NCBI GenBank assembly: GCA_002471805.1
Contig: DKQR01000116.1
Coordinates: forward strand, 1-5,320
Origin: Fidelibacterota bacterium UBA7303
GTDB taxonomy: Bacteria; Fidelibacterota; Marinisomatia; Marinisomatales; UBA1611
DNA: 5,320 nt
Direction of reading: 5' to 3'
Each line of letters opens with the position of its first letter. Position 1 is the first letter of the stretch. Made by a program: the position numbers and the translations under genes. The notes below the pieces were generated by a model. The model saw only the letters and a program-made list of their open reading frames with translations, did no database searches and was not told the DNA's origin. Shown piece after piece: positions 1-5,005 of this stretch.

Positions 1-1
1 A

Positions 2-829
2 AAAACCATCATTATAACCGGGGGGGGTACCGGATTGGGAAAATCTATGGCAGTCCGCTTTGCTGAACTGGGTGCAAATCTTGTTCTCACCAGTCGGCGC
101 CAGGACGTGCTGGATGAAACGTCAGCTGAAATTAATGAGGCTACCGGTGCCAAAATCTTAACTGTGGCCGCGGATATTCGTTCGCCCGAACAGGTTGCAG
201 ATATGGTTGCCCAAAGTGTATCCAGGTTCAAAAAGATCGATGGATTGCTGAATAATGCGGCGGGGAACTTTATTTCGCCAACAGAAAAATTGTCCGAAAA
301 TGCCTTTAAGACCATTGTGGATATTGTTCTTTTGGGCTCTTTTAATTGTACCTTGAATGCGGGGCGGGAAATGATCAAATCCGGGGGCGGGAATATTCTC
401 AATATTGTAACCACCTATGCCTGGACCGGCTCTGGTTATGTGGTCCCTTCCGCTTCTGCCAAGGCCGGCGTACTGGCCATGACGCGCTCTCTGGCTGTGG
501 AATGGGCCAAATACAATATTCGTTCCAACGCCATTGCACCGGGACCTTTTCCCACCAAGGGAGCCTGGTCCAGGCTGGTGCCCCCAGGGCTAAATATAGA
601 GAAAAAAATGAAGGAAAGAGTGCCCATGAAACGCTTTGGCAAGCATGAGGAATTAGCCAACCTGGCAGCGTACCTTATGGCCGATGGGTCGGCGTATATC
701 AATGGAGATGTAATCACCATTGACGGCGGGGAGTGGCTGAAGGGCGCCGGTCAGTTCAATGCCCTGGACAAAGTACCCCAGCTGGCGTGGAAAGCCATGG
801 CTGCAGCCAGGCGGAGAAAAAAGAAATAA
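2..829 (+). CDS. SDR oxidoreductase, 2,4-dienoyl-CoA reductase type (5' end cut off)
   Basis: This is a short-chain dehydrogenase/reductase that closely resembles mitochondrial DECR1 and Bacillus FadH/YkuF. Those enzymes use NADPH to reduce 2,4-dienoyl-CoA during beta-oxidation of unsaturated fatty acids. The reading frame is open to the left edge. The cofactor motif TGGGTGLG (bases 17-40) lies before the first in-window TTG (35), so that TTG is not the start and roughly 10-20 residues are missing. Other marks are SRR after beta-2 (92-100, favours NADPH), NNAAGN (251-268), Tyr (416-418) followed 11 residues later by Ser (449-451) and 15 residues later by Lys (461-463) in SASAK, then PGP and TKGAWSRL. 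The usual SDR YxxxK tyrosine is Ser here and the catalytic Tyr lies further upstream, which is the known DECR arrangement. The C-terminus is a basic RRRKKK tail. It could be a sister acyl-CoA SDR, but the DECR match is strong. Confidence 0.9.
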   Translation, partial: KTIIITGGGTGLGKSMAVRFAELGANLVLTSRRQDVLDETSAEINEATGAKILTVAADIRSPEQVADMVAQSVSRFKKIDGLLNNAAGNFISPTEKLSENAFKTIVDIVLLGSFNCTLNAGREMIKSGGGNILNIVTTYAWTGSGYVVPSASAKAGVLAMTRSLAVEWAKYNIRSNAIAPGPFPTKGAWSRLVPPGLNIEKKMKERVPMKRFGKHEELANLAAYLMADGSAYINGDVITIDGGEWLKGAGQFNALDKVPQLAWKAMAAARRRKKK

Positions 830-834
830 TTATA

Positions 835-1086
835 TCAGTTTAAAATACCGAAAAGTCTGCTCATGATCTTAACCAGGATAACAGTATAAAAGATACCCAG
901 GGACAGCAGCGCCAGGGGGGTGATACGGTACTTGACCATATAAGGACTATCATTGGTTTTTTTGCGATAGAATTCCCTCAGAGCCTCCAGCGTCAATTTG
1001 CTGAAATATACCCCAACAAGAAACAGCAGCAGCAGCAGCAAGTGGTCGAAAAGGGAAAGGGAGTTGAGCCAGTGCCCCAGTTTCAT
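835..1086 (-). CDS. Small two-helix membrane protein, unknown function
   Basis: I do not recognise this 83-residue protein. It shows two hydrophobic segments, about residues 12-33 (with a run of six Leu) and 55-72. They are separated by a charged, Lys/Arg-rich linker (residues 37-54, with REFYRKK), so it is predicted to be an inner-membrane hairpin with the linker facing the cytoplasm. Its ATG overlaps the TGA of the Nudix gene (ATGA, 1083-1086). It has a good ribosome site, AGGA, 6 bases upstream (complement of 1093-1096), inside the Nudix coding region. Both points support a real, translationally coupled gene rather than a chance frame. The Leu run is encoded by five in-frame CTG codons. 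It ends 5 bases from the convergent SDR gene. No catalytic motif or cysteine pair is visible. Confidence 0.7.
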   Translation of the reverse strand: MKLGHWLNSLSLFDHLLLLLLFLVGVYFSKLTLEALREFYRKKTNDSPYMVKYRITPLALLSLGIFYTVILVKIMSRLFGILN

Positions 1087-1706
1087 AGAATATCCTGCAG
1101 GACTGTTTTAAATTCTGAAAGAATAATCGAGGTTGCGCCCCAGACCTGTTCACTGCCCAGGTCAAAATAGGGAATTGTCCTCATTTCGCCGCGGAGGGTT
1201 TCTTTTTTCTGCTTTTGATTTTTGTCATTTAGAAAGGAATCAAGAGACACGGAAAAAACACGGTCTACTTCGGCATCGTGGATCACGGTCATAGGTTCTG
1301 TCACTGCCCAGCTGATAAAGGGAAATATTTCAAAATCGGATACTGGAATATTAAAGGATGTAAGTGATCCGATCACGGTAACAAGGGTTGAGGCAACTCC
1401 GATCTCTTCATGGGTCTCCCTCAGGGCTGCCTCCATCAGGGATTCCCCATCTTGTACTACTCCGCCCGGCAGCGATATTTGTCCCTTATGATGGTCAACC
1501 CTATCTGTCCGTTTGGTGAGAAAAAAGTGCCAACCGTCATTTCTGGGAAATAACAGGATCAATACACCCGCAGGCACCCGCTGTGCATATGCTTTAAGAA
1601 CCGCGGATGGATAACCGGGATAGATCATCATAATATCCTGGGCTTTTTTCCCCGGTAGAGGCTGGGACAGGCGTTGGGTTAACTGGGTTATTAATTCCGG
1701 AATCAT
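1083..1706 (-). CDS. nudL: Nudix hydrolase, coenzyme A pyrophosphatase (NudL/YeaB family)
   Basis: The 207-residue product matches the CoA pyrophosphatase branch of the Nudix family. These enzymes cut CoA and acyl-CoA into 3',5'-ADP and (acyl-)phosphopantetheine using Mg2+ or Mn2+, in the cytoplasm. The Nudix box GX5EX7REUXEEXGU is intact at residues 82-104: G82, E88, R96-E97, E100-E101, G103. Directly before it lies the family-specific motif (residues 63-81) with LTKR, HHKGQIS and PGG, which separates CoA pyrophosphatases from other Nudix enzymes. The length is near that of E. coli NudL (about 190). The ATG at 1706 has no strong ribosome site but gives the expected N-terminus. It shares an ATGA overlap with the downstream membrane protein and is divergent from the HAD gene. 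The gene name is by family and the substrate is inferred. Confidence 0.92.
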   Translation of the reverse strand: MIPELITQLTQRLSQPLPGKKAQDIMMIYPGYPSAVLKAYAQRVPAGVLILLFPRNDGWHFFLTKRTDRVDHHKGQISLPGGVVQDGESLMEAALRETHEEIGVASTLVTVIGSLTSFNIPVSDFEIFPFISWAVTEPMTVIHDAEVDRVFSVSLDSFLNDKNQKQKKETLRGEMRTIPYFDLGSEQVWGATSIILSEFKTVLQDIL

Positions 1707-1767
1707 AGGTCGGAAAAGTTATCTACTTTTTTAAAAAACTGCCCGAAGTTTCCTATTGGAAAATAAG
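1707..1767. promoter_or_regulatory. Divergent intergenic region, Nudix / HAD genes
   Basis: These 61 bases separate two genes read in opposite directions, so promoters for both should lie here or reach into the coding ends. The clearest feature is a perfect T6A6 palindrome at 1727-1738. I could not identify a convincing -35/-10 pair on either strand. The call rests on gene layout and AT-richness, not on a recognised promoter box. Confidence 0.4.
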
Positions 1768-2412
1768 ATGAAATACAAACATATAATCTGGGACTGGAAC
1801 GGCACACTTCTCGATGACCGCTGGTTATGCGTGGCGGCAATCAACCAGACCCTGTCCGATCGCAATATGGACCTCATTGATGAAACACGGTATAAAGAGA
1901 TTTTCTGCTTCCCGGTCATTGAATACTATGTAAAACTGGGATTTGACTTTAACCACGAGCCTTTTTCTGTTCCCGGGACGGAATTTGTAGAATTTTATAA
2001 TACGAATTTTCACAGGGCCAGGCTCCATGCCAATGCGCTGCGGATATTACAATCTGTATTGGTGAGCAATCGAACCCAATCTATTCTATCTGCGGGAAAA
2101 CAGTCCTTTTTAACGAATTGGGTAAAAGACCATGGACTATCTGATTATTTCATTAATGTTCTTGGAATCGATAATCATTATGCTGCCGGAAAAACTGAGC
2201 TGGGCCGGGCTTGGATGGCGGAACTTGATTTTAAAGACTCTGAAGTGATCCTGGTGGGCGATACAATACATGACAGCGAAGTGGCTGAAGAAATTGGATC
2301 GGATTGTATTCTGGTGGATCAGGGCCATGTAACCCGCAGACGCCTGCAGGAAACAGGACGGGCTGTATTCAATAGTTTGGAGCAGGCTTGGAGTTATATT
2401 AATTCGGTGTAA
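1768..2412 (+). CDS. HAD family hydrolase, phosphoglycolate-phosphatase-like, with DxN motif
   Basis: This is a haloacid-dehalogenase-superfamily protein of 214 residues, probably a cytoplasmic phosphatase acting on a small phosphorylated metabolite; the substrate is unknown. Motif I is D9-W-N-G-T13, motif II is Ser108 (ILSAG), motif III is Lys142 (AGKTE) and motif IV is GDTIHD at 164-169. A helical cap domain fits residues 17-90. The nucleophile Asp9 is present, but the second Asp of the usual DxD, the acid/base in phosphatases, is Asn11. DWNGTLLDD-type proteins form a recurring subgroup, so this is probably not a mutation. I chose the ATG at 1768 over an in-frame TTG at 1756 because the family starts at MKYKHIIWDW and a GGA (1758-1760) sits 7 bases upstream. 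The next gene starts 18 bases after the stop, so they are probably co-transcribed. Confidence 0.85.
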   Translation: MKYKHIIWDWNGTLLDDRWLCVAAINQTLSDRNMDLIDETRYKEIFCFPVIEYYVKLGFDFNHEPFSVPGTEFVEFYNTNFHRARLHANALRILQSVLVSNRTQSILSAGKQSFLTNWVKDHGLSDYFINVLGIDNHYAAGKTELGRAWMAELDFKDSEVILVGDTIHDSEVAEEIGSDCILVDQGHVTRRRLQETGRAVFNSLEQAWSYINSV

Positions 2413-2430
2413 GCCAAAAAGGCTATATAT

Positions 2431-2973
2431 ATGAAGCATATTACACTGATACTGGGATTTACTGTCACCCTGTTTGGGCAAAGGCTGGAAACAGCATTGG
2501 ATGAAAAAAGCGGCAAACCCATGCTGGTGGGAATTGCCGTAAGAGCTGATATTATGAAAGATTCTTATGGTGAATGGTATGCCCTGGAATATGAGGATTA
2601 TGAAATAGACAATGATCTTGTAACTGCCTCCAGGGATTTCCTGGATAGTACCGAGGTGCAGGTCTTCCTGGGGACCTGGTGCGAGGACAGCCGCCGGGAA
2701 GTACCCCGTTTTTTTAAAATACTGGATGAAATGGGCTGGTCTGAAAATCAATTGCAAATGATCATGCTGGACAGGAATAAAACCAGCGGCTATGGTTTGG
2801 AGAAGGATAAAAATATCCATCATGTACCTACATTTGTTGTTTATAAGAAGAGGCAGGAGATTGGCAGAATTGTAGAAACTCCCATTGAAACACTAGAAGA
2901 GGACCTGTTTAATATTTTGATTGGCGATCCGTCCACGCCCAATTATGCGGAATGGAAACCAGAAAGGAAATAA
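2431..2973 (+). CDS. Exported thioredoxin-fold protein with a single cysteine (WCEDS)
   Basis: The protein has 180 residues. Residues 1-16 form a short hydrophobic leader with likely cleavage near FGQ, pointing to a periplasmic location. The thioredoxin fold is shown by FLGTWCEDSRREVPRF (about residues 79-94), with W-C at the active-site place, and by the cis-proline loop HHVPTFVVY about 50 residues later. In place of CxxC the motif is CEDS, and this Cys is the only one in the protein. It therefore cannot form its own disulphide as thioredoxin does. It might act through one thiol, bind a metal or ligand, or have lost redox activity. Such WCxDS proteins recur in Bacteroidetes-like genomes as uncharacterised thioredoxin family members. 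An AAGG ribosome site (2419-2422) lies 8 bases before the ATG. Its neighbours are the HAD gene (18 bases upstream) and the Ni-SOD (115 bases downstream). Confidence 0.8.
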   Translation: MKHITLILGFTVTLFGQRLETALDEKSGKPMLVGIAVRADIMKDSYGEWYALEYEDYEIDNDLVTASRDFLDSTEVQVFLGTWCEDSRREVPRFFKILDEMGWSENQLQMIMLDRNKTSGYGLEKDKNIHHVPTFVVYKKRQEIGRIVETPIETLEEDLFNILIGDPSTPNYAEWKPERK

Positions 2974-3088
2974 TCCATAATCATAATTGATACTGAGGTT
3001 ATCCGAATCCTGTAAATTGATAAAATGAAAATGAACTGGAATCCTATTTATCATTAACCTCAGAGCAAGAAAATGATAGGGATTTGAT
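2974..3088 (+). promoter_or_regulatory. Leader of the Ni-SOD gene with two nested inverted repeats
   Basis: This is the longest same-strand gap in the window (115 bases). It holds an outer 9-bp perfect inverted repeat, CTGAGGTTA at 2993-3001 with TAACCTCAG at 3055-3063. Inside it is a 7-bp perfect repeat, TGATAAA at 3018-3024 with TTTATCA at 3047-3053. The two right arms are one base apart, so both stems could stack in an RNA leader. There is no T-run after the outer stem, so it is not a standard terminator. A weak promoter is possible: TTGATA (2987-2992), 18 bases, TGTAAA (3011-3016). The ribosome site AGGGA (3078-3082) is 6 bases before the ATG. The structure is seen directly; a regulatory role is inferred. 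Confidence 0.4.
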
Positions 3089-3151
3089 ATGAAACTAGTA
3101 AACAGAGCCATTTTATTTGCATTCTTTATAACAAAAGGACAATTGTGGGCC
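3089..3151 (+). other. Predicted signal peptide ending at the nickel-hook histidine
   Basis: These bases encode the first 21 residues of the Ni-SOD precursor. They show a basic start (K2, R6), a hydrophobic stretch (A7 to T15) and a polar end KGQLWA before His22. Ala at -1 and Leu at -3 give an acceptable though not ideal signal peptidase I site. Cleavage here is the only position that would leave a free histidine amine for nickel. Confidence 0.75.
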
Positions 3152-3586
3152 CATTGTCAGGTACCATGTGGCATATATGATGATGCTTTACGGATCGTTC
3201 AAATGCGGGAAGATTTTCGCACGATTCAAAAAGCCATGGATCAGATTATACACCTAAAGGGAAAGACCAGTGCCCAGGATATGAATCAATGTATTCGCTG
3301 GGTAAACACAAAGGAAGAGCATGCTGTACGTATCCAGGAAACAGTGTCCACTTATTTTCTGATCCAGAGAATTAAAGCTAAAACTACCACCCAAGGGGAG
3401 GCATATAATGCCTATGTGCAGCAGACTACTAATCTGCATCAGGTAATGGTGGCAGCCATGAAGTGTAAACAGACTGTGGCCATAAATTATGTTCAGGAGG
3501 GATTGATTTTATTGGATGATTTTGTTAACCTTTATTTTGATGATCATGGTCAGGAACACTTAAAGGCAATCTCGGGCAAACTTTAA
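3089..3586 (+). CDS. sodN: Nickel superoxide dismutase with Sec signal peptide
   Basis: The enzyme converts superoxide to oxygen and hydrogen peroxide at a nickel site formed by the protein's N-terminus. The nickel-hook signature HCxxPCGxY is intact: H22, C23, P26, C27, G28, Y30. It is followed by a long, mostly helical domain containing IRWVNTKEEHA, TYF and LHQVM blocks, as in Ni-SODs. Residues 1-21 form a signal peptide (Lys/Arg start, hydrophobic core 7-15, end at QLWA) with predicted cleavage Ala21|His22. Cleavage there makes His22 residue 1, which nickel binding requires; Cys23 and Cys27 become Cys2 and Cys6. The mature form is 144 residues, against 117 in Streptomyces. The site near Streptomyces Glu17 reads Gln in an ungapped alignment. 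Two further Cys lie in NQCIRW and MKCKQ. No sodX-like protease gene is in the window. The family call is firm; location and processing are inferred. Confidence 0.93.
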   Translation: MKLVNRAILFAFFITKGQLWAHCQVPCGIYDDALRIVQMREDFRTIQKAMDQIIHLKGKTSAQDMNQCIRWVNTKEEHAVRIQETVSTYFLIQRIKAKTTTQGEAYNAYVQQTTNLHQVMVAAMKCKQTVAINYVQEGLILLDDFVNLYFDDHGQEHLKAISGKL

Positions 3587-3647
3587 ACAGAATCATTCAG
3601 CATATGTACCTAAATTTCAGTATTGGTAAACAAGTCTTGGATTTTTA

Positions 3648-4406
3648 ATGAAAAATTATACTCCCATTATTCTGTGTATTTTATTGCCCCTGGGCATGTG
3701 TTATGCTGATGCTACCGAATGGGGAAAACTGGATTCTTTGAATGGATTATTTTATAAAGATGGAGCGATATTCACGGGAGAGGTCGTTAAATACCTCGAA
3801 GGGGGATTGATGAGAGGTGAATTCAAGGAGGGCAAGCGGCATGGGCACTGGCAGACTCTGAACCGAGTGGGTGAACCGGTATTACTGGGAACGTATGATA
3901 ATGGAGAACCCCACGAACGCTGGCAGCAATGGTACAGGAATGGCAAACCTGAGCTGGATGCGCATTTTACCCATGGGATTTTGGACGGCCCTTATTTGGA
4001 ATGGAATGAAAAAGGGAAAAAACTGATCGATGCAAACTATGTAGACGGACTGGAGCACGGCAAATATAAAGAATGGCACAATAACGGCAAGAAGGCAGTG
4101 TTTGCACGCTATGAAATGGGGCAGACCGTAGGGGTATACCGGGAGTGGTACGATACGGGAAAAAAACTTTTACAGATCGAATATGTAGATGGGAAAGAAC
4201 ATGGAGAATGGATTCAATGGTATCCAAATGGGAAAAAAGAAATGCTGGTTAATTATACAAATGGTATTGCCAATGGCAAAGCACGTTTCTGGTATGAAAA
4301 TGGCAGTCTACAGGCTGAGGGAGAAATTGTTGGAGATACGCCCAGCGGTGGCTGGATTTTACAAGACTCAGGCGGCGTTAGGAGAAACATGAGGTCCGTA
4401 AAATAA
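3648..4406 (+). CDS. Exported MORN_2/YwqK-type repeat protein
   Basis: The 252-residue protein starts with a signal peptide (hydrophobic core residues 6-19, possible cleavage after ADA at 20-22). From residue 65 it consists of seven back-to-back repeats of exactly 24 residues, starting at 65, 89, 113, 137, 161, 185 and 209, plus a shortened eighth at 233. The consensus is HGxYxEWYxNGKKxxxxxYxDGxx. A divergent unit precedes them (about residues 32-64). The pattern is that of MORN_2 repeats found in proteins annotated as YwqK-family antitoxins, which form an elongated beta-hairpin sheet. No toxin gene lies beside it and the protein is predicted to be exported, so I treat the antitoxin label as unsupported here. 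A surface, envelope or protein-binding role is a guess. The ribosome site is weak (GGA at 3639-3641). It lies 61 bases after the Ni-SOD and ends before the 4480-4520 terminator. Confidence 0.85.
   Translation: MKNYTPIILCILLPLGMCYADATEWGKLDSLNGLFYKDGAIFTGEVVKYLEGGLMRGEFKEGKRHGHWQTLNRVGEPVLLGTYDNGEPHERWQQWYRNGKPELDAHFTHGILDGPYLEWNEKGKKLIDANYVDGLEHGKYKEWHNNGKKAVFARYEMGQTVGVYREWYDTGKKLLQIEYVDGKEHGEWIQWYPNGKKEMLVNYTNGIANGKARFWYENGSLQAEGEIVGDTPSGGWILQDSGGVRRNMRSVK
3840..4406 (+). repeat. Tandem 72-bp coding repeats (24-residue MORN_2 units)
   Basis: Seven full units and one partial one follow each other with an invariant 72-base period; unit starts are 3840, 3912, 3984, 4056, 4128, 4200 and 4272, and the partial unit starts at 4344. 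The similarity is plain in the protein (EW/QW, NGKK, Y-x-DG at fixed places) but the DNA copies have diverged, so this is an old duplication rather than a recent expansion. Confidence 0.8.
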
Positions 4407-4479
4407 TTCTTAGTACCATTATTCTTATTGGCTGTATGTATGGCAGAATAAATCGAATGGGGGAAATAAAAGACAGTAT

Positions 4480-4520
4480 GATATAAAAAAAGGCCGCGTT
4501 CAACGGCCTTTTTTTATATC
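4480..4520. terminator. Bidirectional Rho-independent terminator
   Basis: This is a perfect 17-bp inverted repeat, 4480-4496 against 4504-4520, with a 7-base loop CGTTCAA. The GC-rich core GGCCG/CGGCC is flanked by seven A on the left and seven T on the right, so a stem followed by a U-run is made on either strand. It sits 73 bases after the MORN-repeat gene and 13 bases after the end of the leftward acidic-protein gene. It should therefore end both convergent units. Confidence 0.93.
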
Positions 4521-4533
4521 AGGTGTTTAAAAA

Positions 4534-4980
4534 TTACTTATAATACTTAGCGTGCATATCGGGCGAAATAGCCAAGAGTTCGTTCTCAAATAATTTCGCT
4601 TTATCCTCATCACCAAGTTTTGTATACAATTGGCAAACCAGATGAGTCAATTGTGGTATTTTGTCATGCTCAGGGTTCTTCTCTTTTAATACAGAAAGTG
4701 TATTCAGCATTTTACCCAATGCATTTTTTAATGCCCCTTCGTCGATGCCTTTCATGGATTTCCGGTAATAAAGGTGATGAAGCGCTTCATCTTCTGCTTC
4801 GGCACCACGAACCCCAGCGACAGCAGTGACTTTTTCAACTTCATACTCTTCTGTGGTTACTTCTTCGATCTCTTCCCAGATTGTACTTTCCCACATAGCA
4901 TCCATATCCAGATCGTCATCATCCTGGGCCCAGAGAAGTCCAAAGGCGAATATGCTTAATATGATTAATATATTTTTCAT
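4534..4980 (-). CDS. Small exported acidic protein with helical C-terminus, unknown function
   Basis: I do not recognise the family. The 148-residue product starts with a clear signal peptide, MKNILIILSIFAFGLLWAQ, probably cut after WAQ. A strongly acidic stretch follows (DDDDLDMD, then EEIEEVTTEEYEVE, about residues 20-52). Next is a Gly/Ala-rich block, VAGVRGAEAEDEALHHLYYRKS. The C-terminal part (about 85-142) is helical and ends with LYTKLGDEDKAKLFENELLAISPD, which resembles a single TPR-like hairpin. I chose the ATG at 4980. A further in-frame ATG at 5052 would overlap the TPR gene and put a polar stretch before the signal peptide. It lies 25 bases after the TPR gene and probably shares its transcript; no strong ribosome site is seen. 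It may be a periplasmic helper of the TPR protein, which is inference from adjacency. Confidence 0.78.
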   Translation of the reverse strand: MKNILIILSIFAFGLLWAQDDDDLDMDAMWESTIWEEIEEVTTEEYEVEKVTAVAGVRGAEAEDEALHHLYYRKSMKGIDEGALKNALGKMLNTLSVLKEKNPEHDKIPQLTHLVCQLYTKLGDEDKAKLFENELLAISPDMHAKYYK

Positions 4981-5005
4981 GACTTTACAGCGATCATGGC
5001 TGAAT

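Noticed and set aside
1222..1491. Plus-strand open frame inside the Nudix gene
   Set aside because: It is antisense to a complete Nudix domain and has no recognisable features.
1756..1767. TTG start adding four residues to the HAD protein
   Set aside because: The ATG at 1768 has a suitably placed GGA and gives the usual family N-terminus; the GGA would otherwise lie within the coding region.
2412..2424. Tiny hairpin AGCC-AAAAA-GGCT over the ribosome site of the thioredoxin-like gene
   Set aside because: Only 4 bp; too short to claim regulation.
2137..2823. Long open frame on the minus strand (228 codons)
   Set aside because: It lies across the ends of two well-supported plus-strand genes, shows no family motif and has the unpatterned residue mix of an antisense frame.
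3693..3701. Lipoprotein attachment site at Cys18 of the MORN-repeat protein
   Set aside because: The residues before Cys are L-G-M; Met at -1 does not fit the lipobox, and an ADA site for signal peptidase I follows.
3840..4406. CRISPR-like periodic repeats
   Set aside because: The 72-base period is a coding repeat of 24 residues with diverged DNA, not identical repeats with unique spacers.
4419..4451. 7-bp AT-rich inverted repeat TTATTCT/AGAATAA
   Set aside because: It is weak, with a 19-base loop and no U-run, and lies near a far stronger terminator.
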